DNA from: Puccinellia tenuiflora
Taxonomy: Eukaryota > Streptophyta > Magnoliopsida > Poales > Poaceae
Length of the DNA stretch: 64,000 nt
NCBI GenBank assembly: GCA_012064385.1
Contig: QRDG01000923.1
Location: forward strand, 372,001 to 436,000
Direction: 5' to 3'
Made by a program: the position numbers and the translations under genes. The notes under the pieces were generated by a model that was given only the letters and a program-made list of their open reading frames with translations, ran no database searches and was not told the origin of the DNA. This document shows positions 1 through 10,278 of this stretch, one piece after another. Within the stretch, counting starts at the first letter, position 1. Each line of letters opens with the position of its first letter.

Positions 1-842
1 TTTCGAAAAGGCACATCGAATTTGAAGTGGTTTTCTCCGAAAAGTCAACCACAAACAAATCATTTTCGACGTACCCAACAAAAGCGACCTTTAGAGTCTT
101 GCTCCACAAGAGTACCACAATATCAATAAAGATGGCAAAGTCCATCTTAGTAAGTGCTCGAACGGAAAGTAAATTATAACTAAGGGTTTTAACAAGCATG
201 ACATTCACTAGGGTGATATCCCTAGCGACTACCACCTTGCCAAAACTCGATACCTCAGATTTTGATCGATCTCCATAAGTGACGGTTGCATGATTTAGAT
301 TTGGTCTCATCTCCATCATTATCTCCTTGCTTCCTGTCATATGACTTGTGCATCCACTATCAAGCACCCATTTTGACCCACCGGAAGCATAGTCCTACAA
401 GAAATCATTGCTTTGATTTAGGTCCCCATTTTGCAATGGGTCCTCTTTTGTTAGCAACAAGGGTCTTGGGAACTCAAATAGAACGAGCAATAGGAACATT
501 TCTAGGACCAACAAATTTAGCATAGATATCCCCATAATAATCAACATATAAAATATAGTGGGGGTTAGTTTTTCCCGCAAAGTCATCACTAGTGGTTTTG
601 CCCCTTGTGGCACCACCACTAGTAATGTTGACCTTCTTTGCTTGAGGAGCCCTAGCATCCTTCATGAAGCTCTCTTTCTTATTTTCCTTCTCAATAAAGC
701 CAACACCACTTCTCCCCTTTTGTGAAGTAACAAAGGGTTTCTTGCCTAGGGAGATGGCTTTAGCAAGATTGATCTTCAACCTAGCATTTTCCTCAATAAT
801 ATTTGTATGATCACAAGTAGTAGGAGTGGAGGAACTAGGCAT
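1..842 (-). pseudogene. Copia-A gag C-terminus and aspartic protease (decayed)
   Basis: On the minus strand this segment carries the end of gag and the start of pol. Around 842-474 the translation ends with a motif (YVDYYGDIYAKFVGPRN) that matches the C-terminal region of the Copia-C gag (GNVFAKYVGAQ). At about 370 the protease begins with WVLDSGCTSHMTGS; the D-S-G triad is the catalytic aspartate motif of copia proteases. Downstream, toward position 1, there is a typical LLSVRALTKM-like stretch that precedes the GAG-pre-integrase domain. In-frame stops separate the gag tail from the protease, so no complete product is possible here. The right limit is where a stop-rich gap to the preceding gag block begins. 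Confidence 0.8.
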
Positions 843-1001
843 ATCAATTTTAGATGGTTGATCTTAAAGTTGTTCATACGACTTGGTGAGGGTAGAGTGT
901 TCACTCTCCAAGGCCTTGTGAGCCTTGGAAAGTTTCTCAAGCTCCTCGATTAGTCTAGAATGACCAACACCAAGCTCGACCTTTTCTTTCTTACATGCTT
1001 T

Positions 1002-2612
1002 TTATTTATAAATTGCATGGTCACGTTCTTTAATGAGCTTAGCAACAATTAAATCATTTGACTCTTCTATAGATTCTAATTGTTCCTCAAGAGAGACCCT
1101 AAGCTCATGCTCTTCCTCAAGGTTATCTTTCAAAGATGCAATTTCCATAACATCCTCTCTTTCAATCTTACCTTTGACCTCAAGCATCTCTTGAGCCTCA
1201 CCATATTGGCTCATGAGAGCTTCAAAATGCTTCTTGGTTTCACCTTGCAAGTTAGTTATAAAATGATCGAAGGCAACAATTTCCTCTTTAACTCTAAGAC
1301 TAGTAGCATCATTCATAGTCTTAGGAGATGGAGAGGATGATACCTCGGTGGCATTAGCCATTAGACATCTTGCGGAGGGGTTAGAGACATTCTCATTGGG
1401 GGATTCGAAGAGGGAAGGAGATGATGAAGATGCTATGGCAACGGCGGCCACTTCACTTGTGGTTTCTTCTTCTTCCCCGGATGAGTACTCTTCTTGTGCA
1501 AGCAACACAATTCTTGGGGGCTTCTTGTTGTTGGCATTCTTCTTGAAGAATGGTTTCTTGTGACTGATCTTTGACTTGTCCTTGCGAACATGCTTCCCTC
1601 CATGATGTTCACGATTCTCAAACGGACACTTGGCTATAAAGTGATATAGATCTTGGCAATTTTAGCAAGAACGAACCCTTTGGCCACCCTCCTTCCTTCC
1701 ACTTGACTTGTTAACAAGCTCCTTTGCCTTGGACGGACTCTTCCAAAAGGCTCTTGATGTGAGGGCCGAATAGTCCTTGAGAGTATCTTCAAGATCTTTG
1801 GGATGCCAATGTGACACATATTCTTGAGTCTCATCATCTTCCTCTTGCACCAGAACCTTGGCCTTCAAAGCAAGTGAAGTTCCTTTGTGCATTCCAATGG
1901 CCCGGGCACGAGCGTCTTCGGCGTTCTTGGCAGCCACCTTGAATGCCGCCATCTCTTGCATAACTTCATTGGAAGACATGAGGTGATAGTTGTGCCTTCC
2001 TTGGAGACTCTTCAAGATGGTGGGCTCGAAGGGCATGAGGGCACCCACATACTTCCTCTTGATCCAAGCATCATCCACATAGGTGGCTCCAAGAGCTCTA
2101 AATTGAGTGGCAATGGTGTTGAGTCTTCGAAACATGTCTTCATGGTCATCACCTTCTACCAATGAAAAATCCCTCGGCTTGGTTGCTCAAGGCTTCAAAT
2201 ATATTCCTCTTCATACTCTCACTGCCAACAAACACTTCAGAGAGAGTCTCCCAAGCTTCTTTGGCGGTGGTGGCAAGTTCGATGTGAGCCATGTCCTTTC
2301 CCCCCACGGCGGTTTGAATCATGTTGAGGGCCAAGTCATTGAGTTGGCAATCCACAATCTCTCTTCTTGTCATGTTGTTTGGGTCGACGGCCTTGAATCC
2401 AACCTCAATGATTCTGCATAGATCGATCGAAGCACTCTTGACATGAGATCTCATAAGAAATTGCCAATTAGAAAAACAAGATGGATTAAGCCTAGGTGGA
2501 TCACCCCTATTGTTTATATGAGGATGTGGGATAGGTGGGTCGACGGAGTACACAAACGGAACCGCATGGTGCTCCGCCTTCCCTCCATCAATTTTAGGAG
2601 GGGATTCTTTAG
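1002..2612 (-). pseudogene. Copia-A gag, central part (UBN2 domain, zinc knuckle, coiled coil)
   Basis: This is the main body of the Copia-A capsid protein, continuing the N-terminal piece at 6332-6136 after the solo LTR is discounted. A UBN2-type gag domain runs from about 2600 to 1750 (motifs NWQFLMRSHVKS and AKEAWETLSEVF). A one-base frameshift lies near 2155. A CCHC knuckle at about 1665-1620 has one residue replaced by a stop codon. A charged coiled coil follows (1300-1010; repeated LEE/IEE heptads). The same coiled coil, including KIKERDHAI-like words, occurs in Copia-C gag. Gag would package element RNA in cytoplasmic particles; this copy cannot be made intact. Confidence 0.8.
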
Positions 2613-3580
2613 TTCCTTGTAACAACCCAAGTTTCTATTATTGTGTGAAATAGTTAATCATGAGCATAGCATGCATTAATTCTTGCATTAAGAAATTTAT
2701 GCTACTTTAAAATAAAAGGGAAACCCTAAAATGGTTATTTCCCCTCCCTATTTTTAAATGTGGTAAAAAGTCCCCAAAAATCTTGCAATAATTTGTGGGG
2801 CCTCTTTATATTATTGTGGCCCAACATAAAAAGTTTCATAATTTTTGGAGCTTCTCTAGTAGCCTAACTAATTTCCTCAAAACCCAGGGGGTTTTCTGCA
2901 AAATGTGTTTTCTATTTTTTTCTTTCCTTCTTCTTCTTTCCTTCTGGCCATGGACAAGCTCCACCGCCGCGAGCGATGCCACCTCCTGCCTGTGCCCTTG
3001 CTTGAGGGGATAAGACCCCAGTGCCGTCCGCATCTCCCTCTCCCTCCTCACTCGCTCCCCCTCTCGCTCTCCCTCTCTCTGTGTCTCTCCCCGCGTGCCC
3101 GAAACCCTAGCTCTGGCCGCCGCGTCGCGCCGCCGCTCTGGGCCACCCCGAGCTCCTCCGTGAAGTCCTGAAGCTCCGCCTCGACGCCACGATCCTCCTC
3201 GCCGACTCGCGCTTGCCGGGACGTCCCCAATCGGGCGAATCACGCCGCCGACGTCCGCCTTCCGCCGCCGTGTCGAGCTCGTTTCCGTCACCGTCCGGCC
3301 TCCTCCGCCTTCTCCGACCGCTTCATCGTCTCCGTGGTGAGCAGCCGGTCCTCAAGGACCCCTTACCCCTCTCCCTCTCGCCTCCGGCCGTCGTCCCCGA
3401 CGTGCTCCGCCTCGGGCCGCCGCTGGCCATGGTCGCCGGAGCAACTCCGGTGACCAAAGCGTCCCAGCACCGCCACCCCCGTGCTCCTCTCCTCCTCGCG
3501 CATCCAACGCGCGTGACCGCGTCCTCCGGCGCGGCCGGAATCGGCCGGACCGTCGCCGGCAGAGCCGTGTCACCAGTCGG

Positions 3581-3599
3581 TGACGTCATGCTGACGTCA
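3581..3599. promoter_or_regulatory. Paired TGACGTCA palindromes in solo LTR 1
   Basis: Two perfect TGACGTCA palindromes lie at 3581-3588 and 3592-3599, eleven bases start to start, at the end of the GC-rich half of the LTR. TGACGTCA is the palindromic ACGT-core site bound by plant bZIP factors of the TGA and related groups. The close pairing suggests an LTR enhancer, but activity is inferred only from the motif. I did not see the same pair in the related LTR at 25747-33168. Confidence 0.4.
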
Positions 3600-5739
3600 C
3601 TGTGGGGCCGGCCTGTCAGTGTTTTAATATTTAAGAAAATGTTTTTGGAAAATAATAAAACCCTGATGGGTGGGTCCCCTCTGTCAGAATTTTACCCATT
3701 TCAGAAATTCCAGAATATTCCAAATTTGTAAAATCAATATCTTTATTTCTGTTTATCAGAAAAATATGAATAAAATATCAAATCGTTCAGAAAAATGAGA
3801 TCTGTCTTTTTATATCAAATTCATGCATGATTGAACAACTTCAATTAAGAGTTGTTTAGAATAACAAAAATGCCACTTTATTCAATTATGGGGTTTCTCC
3901 GATTACTATTCTTCGGACTCCATTTAAAATGGAATATCTTGTGTAGGTTCCTAAATTATTGTAATTGCAACTTGCCATGTCATCATTCTTGTGTGCGCAT
4001 TGCATCGATGCCATGTTGAATGTTTGTTGTCGTTTCTTTCCGGTGCTTCGTTTTTCTCCGGTAGAACGAGTCCGAGTTCGAGAAATTCCGAAGTGAAGAT
4101 CAGCACCACCAACGACGAATGCACGGATATTGACGACAAATGGCGAATACTTGATCATCAATGATCAAGTCAAGTAGAAGATCCCAACTGCTATATATTT
4201 TCTGTTATCGCTCAATAAGGCAAGCACAACCCCTTCTTCTATCTGATCCCATATTTTCAAGTATTGTTTCCTGATAAGCATCATAGCGGTTCTAAAGCTT
4301 TTGGTCGATAGGTAGAGTCAACCTATCTTGCATGTTCCCCTTGTTGCCTAGTACCTGTTTATCCATCCTAGCATGATTAGGGTTGCTTGTGTGTCGCCAG
4401 AGCCCTATATATGTTCACATGCTTAGCCATGCTTAGTTATGATCTGATCCGTCATGTCGATGTATCAGCAATACGAATGAATCTAGCATGTCAAGATGTC
4501 GAGGATTTTATGGTGGACATGTTAAATTTGACTAAAAGGCTTGGACAACGAGGCCACGGTGGGATGTGGTGGGTTGTCTTGTTCTTGCCGCTCTAGGACC
4601 TCTTGTTCTCATCGCATGTACCAAGACTAAGAGTACGACACACGGGGCCTAGGTGAAGCCCCTCGGCTGTTTCTTGTTTAGGTGTGCCTGTAGGACACGT
4701 AGTTTGCCGTGTTCTATTTGCGGAAAGCTGAAAAACGTTTTGAGAGAAAAGGTAGGTCGTGTCTGGGGACAAGTGAAGGCCGAACTGATCTTGGTCCCCA
4801 CGCACAGAAATAGGGACCGTCAGGAGATGGCCATCTCTTGTTAATGGCGGAATGGCCCTATTTGGGTTGGCTTATGGGCACATCTAGGCAACCTAAGAGT
4901 CGTGGTCAACCACCCTCTGCCGGCACCCTCGGAAGTGTGCTAATCTAGTGGCATTAAGAGTCGGTTGGCACGTGTGGACCAAATTGTACACCCCTGCAGG
5001 GATAAATCTATTCGAATAGCCGTTGTGTCCACGGTTAAGGACGACTTGGGTCTTGCTGTTTGATCATAGATGACAACTTGAACATATTCGTAAAACTTGA
5101 TAACAACGTGTGCGAGTTGTTTCCTTGAGGGTGAGTCGAGGAAGTGATCATAGTAGAGCAAGTTCAGCTGTTGATGATTCTGGTGGCTTCAAATGATCGA
5201 AGGAGATAAAAGTGTTGTCTTATCCCTTTTACAAAACTTCTGAGTAGACGAACTTCTACCTCGCCTCCCTCTATTGAAAAGTTGGCTTTACGCAAAATTA
5301 GCCCACAAACAGCTTCTAACTTATGCATTACCGTAACGGGTTATAGTCTTGCTGAGTTCCGTACTCAGGCCTGCCGCTACCTTATTTTGACAGAGATGAA
5401 GATACCACCGATGGAGATTTATGCGTGGACATCGACGAGTAGTTTGGGGTTCCCAGGTAGCAGCCTGGAATCTGTAGTGTGGGACGTCACCGTTGCTTAT
5501 TTCTGGCCTCTTAGGCCTTTTGTTAAACTTGTTGAATAGCAACACAATTTGCCTTCCGTTGTATGATGTAATGTTGGGTCATGTGACCTCTGCGTGTATT
5601 TTGCTATCTTACTCTAATAAGAGTTGTATGTTTGCTTCTTGTCGTAGAGTCACTACCCTGTACCGGTTGTTACAACCTCTCCCGTGCATGATGCGTGTAT
5701 GGATATAAAGTGCACGGTTGAGAGGAATGGTTCTTGGGC

Positions 5740-6130
5740 TCTTTGTTATGCAGTTTTGGCTATGCCCGTGTTATGGCTTAGCCGAGGGGTTGTGGTGCCG
5801 ATGATCCATTCCGAGCACGCCTGCCGATGTTTACTCGGCCTGGGAGTGGTAAACCCAGTAACCCTCGGCTACGTAGCATGACCAGTGACACATAGCATTT
5901 CTGTATAACTCTGAGGCCGAGTCTGACAGCTTAACAAGGTCCTAGGATTCTTTGTTATGCATTCGTGGTTATGATTAGATGTGGTAGTCTTCCGAGGGGT
6001 TTTGTGTGACCGGTGTTCCCGGCACGCCTGCAGTGAAATGCTGCCTGGGATTGGTACCCCAGTAACTCTCGGCTATCAAGTCTAAGAGCACATAACACTT
6101 ATGTATAACCCTGGATCCGGGGTCGCTACA
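5740..6130. repeat. Tandem duplication of the 3' end of solo LTR 1
   Basis: Two diverged units of about 190 bp lie head to tail, roughly 5740-5940 and 5945-6130. Each contains in order TTTGTTATGCA, CCGAGGGGTT, a GGCACGCCTGC or GAGCACGCCTGC block, CCCAGTAAC followed by CTCGGCTA, CATAACACTT-like sequence, and a TGTATAAC block. The related LTR at 33010-33168 has only one such unit, so the duplication is private to this LTR or its subfamily. Confidence 0.65.
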
Positions 6131-6135
6131 TTCCT

Positions 6136-6332
6136 TCACCCTCCTCAACTTGAGTGGCGGAAGCGTTAACCTCAAGGGAGGGAGATGTTGAGGCTTTATT
6201 AGCATTCAAGAGTTGTGCCATCATTGCACGCAACTCTTCCATTTGAGCACCCATGGATGATTCTAATTTCTTGAATTCATCCATGGAGACTCCGCTAGTA
6301 GTGACCTCCGGATCTCCACTCTCGGGTGCCAT
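6136..6332 (-). pseudogene. Copia-A gag N-terminus
   Basis: This is the first 60-odd codons of the Copia-A gag, starting at ATG 6332 about 50 bases after the PBS. It is acidic (MAPESGDPEVTTSGVSMDEF) and predicted to be helical (MGAQMEELRAMMAQLL). It ends in an EEGEG run where the solo LTR entered, and the frame resumes at 2612. The frame across the junction is open, so the interruption is the insertion alone. Confidence 0.75.
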
Positions 6333-6368
6333 ACTCTCTTAGGCAGTGAAGCCTAATTAATGAGGCAA

Positions 6369-6381
6369 GGCTCTGCTACCA
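6369..6381 (-). other. Primer-binding site of Copia-A (initiator Met tRNA)
   Basis: Read on the minus strand this is TGGTAGCAGAGCC, one base off the canonical copia primer site TGGTATCAGAGCC that pairs with the 3' end of initiator methionine tRNA. It lies two bases inside the LTR end and primes minus-strand DNA synthesis. It fixes the orientation of the element. Confidence 0.85.
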
Positions 6382-6383
6382 AT

Positions 6384-7696
6384 TGAAAGGATCGTATGGG
6401 CACCTAGAGGGGGGGGGGGTGAATAGGTGCTACACCAAAAAAAATTCAAATTAGGCTTGACACGAAAGGTAAATTCTCTAGATATGCGACTACGGTGAAT
6501 TTACCTATATGACAAGCTAGCACCTAACACAAGGCAATTATCACGATACAAGGAAAAGCAACTAAGGGATAGAGATAACCGAAAGTAGAAGCACACGGAG
6601 GCAAGGATGTATTCCCGAGTTCCTCCTTGATAAGGGAGTACGTCTCGTTGGAGGGGTGTGAGCTCGCCACCACAGGCCTACTCAACGCCACAAAGGCCTC
6701 ACCCTATTCTCCGATGAACCTTGTCACAAAGGCTCGGTCCACCTTCCACTATTGGAGTCCTTCAAGGCAGAATCCAGAGCCTTTACAACGTTCTTGGGGC
6801 ACACACCCACAACTTAATCGGGGGCTCCCAAATCAACAAATCTGTCACAATTACAACAAGTAGTAAGAAAGACGAATCTAGAGACTACAAGCAAACCCTA
6901 GAAACGAAATCCCTCAAGTGAATGAGGGGTAAATGAAGAACGGCTTGGTGAAGATGTAGATCCGGGCCTTCTCCTTCAATCCTCCAAAGATCAACGAGTT
7001 TGGGTGTAGGAATTGGGAGATCTAGTTGATTTGAGCTCTAAGAAATTAGGGTTCATTCAATGCTGGTCGAGCTACCCTTTCCAAGGTAGGTGAAGGGTAT
7101 TTATACCCTTCACCCATTTCTAGCCGTTGGACACTGGCTAGGCCGGAGACTCCGGGGTAAGTGGGTCAGAGACCCCAGTGCAAACCGGAGACTCCGTCCG
7201 ACTCCGGAAACTTTGAGTCGCCAGGCCAGACCGGAGATTCTGGGGTCCAGAGGCCGGAGACTCCGGCCATTCCAGAAACTCCGGGCACCCTCCGGGGAAC
7301 CTCCGGACAGGAGTCCAGTAGCGCACCGCACTTGAATCTTGACGGGCTCGATGTAGATAGGGCGGAGACTCCGGTGTCCTGGTGTCGGAGACTCCAGTCT
7401 TCCGGAGACTCCATGGACAATCCGGGGAACCTCCGGTGAGAGTCTAGAGCCGCACCACACTTTGGCAAAGGAAGGGGAAAATCCTGGGGCTGGAGACTCC
7501 GGTCCTGGCAGGCCGGAGACTCTGGCCTTGAAACCCCTGCAACAAAGAAACTTTGCCCTTTTCTTCCTTTTTGGTGGCAGATGCACATGGGAATAAATAT
7601 TTCTATAAACCTGCATCACTTAGCATCATATTAAATAATCATTAGTGTTGTTAACTAACACACAAAACCAACTAGGATTTAGGAAATGCTCTTTCA
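6384..7696 (-). repeat. 5' LTR of Copia-A
   Basis: On the plus strand the LTR reads TGAAAGGATCG at the left and GCTCTTTCA at the right, giving a six-base terminal inverted repeat (TGAAAG/CTTTCA). It is 1313 bp. It opens with a G-run block (CTAGAGGGGGGG then GTGAATAGG). It shares the block around 6605-6800 (GTACGTCTCGTTGGAGGGGT) with both LTRs of Copia-C. Its right part carries an array of CCGGAGACTCCGG-type near-palindromes. The LTR should hold the element promoter, but I could not pick a convincing TATA box on the minus strand. Confidence 0.85.
7139..7510. repeat. CCGGAGACTCCGG near-palindrome array in the Copia-A LTR
   Basis: About ten imperfect copies of the 13-bp near-palindrome CCGGAGACTCCGG or half copies of it are spread irregularly over 370 bp. 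They are mixed with CTCCGGGGAACCTCCGG blocks. Spacing is uneven, so this is a degenerate minisatellite, not a fixed-period array. Equivalent arrays occupy the same relative place in the LTRs of Copia-C. The region is very rich in CCGG and CCNGG sites and so in potential cytosine methylation sites. Confidence 0.7.
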
Positions 7697-9116
7697 ACAG
7701 GGTTTCAAGGTTATACCTTTCAACTCAGGAAGGTAGTCCATGCAAGCAAGAGCGTGCATGCCCTTCTCACTCATATGCCCAAGCCTCTTGTGCCACAACT
7801 CAACCGAAGTGTCATTCTCAGTGACGTTCAACACTTCATTCAGCAGCTTGGTTTTAGTCACATAGAGATTACCTTGCTTACTTCCCTCGAGCCACAATCA
7901 AAGAGCCTTTGATGAGCTTCCATTTCTGATCACCAAAATAACTTCCATGGCGAATGTTATCAAGCTTTCCCACTGATAACAGATTCAGCCTTATATCGGG
8001 AACATGTCTCACATCATCAAGCACCAAACCGCAACCGGTGGAAGTCTCAATGTATATAGTGCCCTTGCCAACAATGGTTGACGAACCGCTGTTTCCCATC
8101 CTCACCTGCCCGGTGACACCGCTGGTGTAGGACCTGAAATACTCTTTGTGTGATGTAATGTGGAAGGACGCACCTGAATCCACAACCCAACTCATGACAT
8201 CATCACGAACAATGCTATAACATTCTTCGTCTTCAATGACTAGATAGTCTTAACCTTCTTCACATTCTGCAGTCATGGCGGCACCATTCTCGCCTTTTTG
8301 CTTGTTCTGGTTTGCAACATTTCACTCTGCACGATCCTTCTTGTATTTGTTGCATTCGCTCTTTATGTGATTCGGTTTTCCACAGTAAAAGCAAGTGATT
8401 TCTTTTCTCTGTTTTGACTTTGATCTCCCCCTGGATTTCTCTTTGTTGCCTTGCTGAAATCTGGCATGGCCACGTCCACGGTTATCATTCTTACCATGGG
8501 ATTCAGCCACATACGCATCAGAAGAAGAGGCATCGCCCTTTTCCTTCTTTCTGGCTTCTTCATTCAGCATGCTATTCTTCACCATCTCCAAAGTCAGCTT
8601 CCCATCCGGGGCTGAATTGCTAATGGACACAACAAGCATGTTCCAACTGTCGGGCATGGAACTGAGCAGCAAAAATGCTTGCACCTCATCCTCGAAGTTG
8701 ATCTTCATGGCTGAAAGTTGATTTATATGGCGCTATAAAACATTCAAGTGTTCAATCACACTGCTGCCATCTCGGTACTCAAGCTTTGCAAGCCTTTTGA
8801 TTACCGAGGCCTTGTTCATAGCTGTTTTCCTCTCATACATTGACTCCAACTTCTCCCACATCTTGTACGTATTTGTGTCATTTGCAACATGGTGGAATTT
8901 ATTGTGGTTAATGTACAATGGAATTATACCTACTGCCATTCGGTTCAACACTCTCCAATCTTCTTCCGTGACACGTGTCGATATCTGATCTTTCACAATT
9001 GGCTCATACAAATCCTTGCAATAAAGGATGTCTTCCATCATGGGCTTCCATAATGAGAAATTGGAAGAATCAAGTTTTATCATGCCACTCGTGGTTGCGC
9101 TTTCTTCCAAAGCCAT
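7697..9116 (-). pseudogene. Copia-B gag-protease polyprotein (decayed)
   Basis: The polyprotein starts at ATG 9116, 17 bases after the PBS; an upstream in-frame start at 9173 would lie inside the LTR and is not used. Gag has a UBN2-type domain (WKPMMEDILYCKDLY) and a CCHC knuckle, CFYCGKPNHIKSEC, near 8390-8350. The protease motif VVDSGASFHITS is near 8185, and LWHKRLGHMS of the GAG-pre-integrase domain is near 7800. In-frame stops occur near 8733 (TAG), 8322 and 8250, and a one-base insertion near 7880 shifts the frame. The frame otherwise continues across the stops, showing recent decay of one open reading frame. The sequence is broken at 7697 by Copia-A. Confidence 0.85.
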
Positions 9117-9132
9117 TGTGAGTAGCAACCTT

Positions 9133-9146
9133 GAGCTCTGATACCA
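9133..9146 (-). other. Primer-binding site of Copia-B
   Basis: The minus strand reads TGGTATCAGAGCTC, which matches the initiator-Met primer site of copia elements. It sits three bases inside the LTR end and 17 bases before the gag ATG. Confidence 0.85.
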
Positions 9147-9149
9147 CTC

Positions 9150-9997
9150 TGTTGGGAAAACTGGAGAGACCAATTAACCCTTAATGGAGATTAGCACACT
9201 GTTAACGTGATCTGAAAATACGCAGCGGAAGAAGATGTAAACTTCAGCACCACTTGTGTACTAACTCACGGATCGTTGCTTAGTCACGGAAGGAAACCAT
9301 GCATCAGCATATCAGGTGGAAAATGTGTTCGCACTTGGACATACGCTCAAGGAGCCAATGTCTGCTCTAGTGCGGACATTTCTGAACTGAGTATTGCAGT
9401 AGAAAATCAACACACAGGGACACCAATCCTTTTTATGTGGAAAACCCTCTCAACTTGAGAGGCAAAAACCACAGGCCGAAGCCACCCAAATCTTCTTCCA
9501 CTATTACGAATGTGGGGCACAACAGGTTCTTCTCTAGAGAGCACTAGAGGATCTCATACAACAAGATTTGGGGCACAAGAGATGGGGATCGGAACAATCT
9601 CACCAAAGATGGTGGAATCACGGCTTGAAGGAGACAAGGTAGTGGATCTGAACGTCATAACCTTGTGGGAAGGGCCCATGCTTGATCTCAAGCTTCTTCT
9701 TCTCCCTTTTCTCTCTTGGTTTTCTTCTCTAATGGAGGCTATCTTGGACTTTCGTCACTTCTGTCTCACTTCCTAGTGGTGGCTGGTTGGGAGGGTCAAC
9801 ATCCCCCATACATCATGTGCAAAGTCCATAATGGCCCTGAGTCATAACCCTAATGGGTAGTGGGCTTCTGCACCTGTCTGGGTCGCCTGAAAGGCTTCAT
9901 ACGGCCATCTTCTCACAACCCAGATGAGGAGGATACCCAACTATATGGAGCAGAAATGAGATTCGGTTATACATACTCTTGATGGCAGCCTACAACA
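9150..9997 (-). repeat. 5' LTR of Copia-B
   Basis: The LTR begins TGTTGGGAAAAC on the plus strand and ends CCTACAACA, with a five-base inverted repeat TGTTG/CAACA. It is 848 bp. The next five bases (ACTTA, 9998-10002) would be the target duplication; the partner copy is outside the window, so the right edge rests on the terminal repeat alone. No coding capacity is seen inside. Confidence 0.7.
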
Positions 9998-10278
9998 ACT
10001 TAAATCTCTCACTCTATCATGATTAAGTCGTTTTTCTTCTTTCTTTATATTTGGGATTCAAAATAAGATGAAATAAATAGAGGTGGCCAATTTACCCCCT
10101 ATAATACCATTATGCACTTCGTAGCCATTCAGATATATTTGTGAATGTTTTGGCCACCATTTTTTTAGTATCTCTTCAATTAAATATTGCTATGTCAAAA
10201 CATCATAAGGGTCGTATTTAGCTATATATATCTTAATTTGTTTTTTAAGAACTATACTGAATAGTAATAATTCTGTAG
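9998..10278. other. AT-rich spacer, probably intron of the DUF6598 relic
   Basis: The 280 bases are AT-rich with no recognisable repeat or open frame. They end in a T-rich tract and TTCTGTAG, a plausible splice acceptor directly before the DUF6598 exon. I therefore read the right part as a remnant intron. No upstream exon can be recognised. Confidence 0.4.

Larger units (their letters stand above)
2618..6130. repeat. Solo LTR 1 (3513 bp) inserted in Copia-A gag
   Basis: The block starts TGTAACAACCC, ends GGTCGCTACA, and is flanked by the perfect 5-bp duplication TTCCT at 2613-2617 and 6131-6135. Removing it together with one duplication copy restores the gag reading frame of Copia-A, which fixes both boundaries. 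No PBS, polypurine tract or coding domain is present inside, so I read it as a solo LTR left by LTR-LTR recombination. A related LTR of similar structure lies at 25747-33168. Shared blocks include a GC-rich part, a CACCCCTGCAGGG-like block followed by GTGTCCACGGTTA, and a GTGGACATCGAC block. The long GC-rich frames at 2836-3731 look like LTR composition, not genes. Family name and orientation are not assigned. Confidence 0.85.
1..7696 (-). mobile_element. Copia-A: partial Ty1/copia element, coiled-coil gag type, 5' half
   Basis: This is the 5' half of a minus-strand Ty1/copia retrotransposon; the rest lies beyond the left edge of the window. Read on the minus strand the order is LTR (7696-6384), initiator-Met PBS, gag start (6332), zinc knuckle, coiled coil, then protease running off at position 1. 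A solo LTR (2618-6130) was inserted into gag. The long coiled-coil gag resembles the Sirevirus/Maximus group, but I assign that only tentatively. The LTR begins like those of Copia-C in this window, so the two are related families. The element entered Copia-B just after base 7696; the flanking five bases ACAGG should recur outside the window. All coding parts carry stops or frameshifts, so it is dead. Confidence 0.85.
7697..9997 (-). mobile_element. Copia-B: partial Ty1/copia element (Tnt1/Tork-like)
   Basis: This is the 5' part of a minus-strand copia element with LTR 9997-9150, PBS, gag, zinc knuckle, protease and the GAG-pre-integrase region. It is cut at 7697 by the insertion of Copia-A, and the rest must lie left of the window. 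The gag opening (KLDSSNFSLWKPMMEDIL) and the protease/pre-integrase order resemble the Tnt1-94-like group. Several in-frame stops and one frameshift make it non-functional. Its LTR end at 9997 marks the border with the sequence carrying the DUF6598 relic. Confidence 0.85.

Noticed and set aside
3213..3731. 172-codon Arg/Pro/Ser-rich frame as a gene
   Set aside because: It is GC-rich composition inside a solo LTR bounded by a target duplication, with frames open on both strands and no protein signature.
7139..7510. CCGG palindrome arrays considered as a CRISPR-like array
   Set aside because: Spacing is irregular, repeats are degenerate, there are no cas genes and the setting is a plant LTR.
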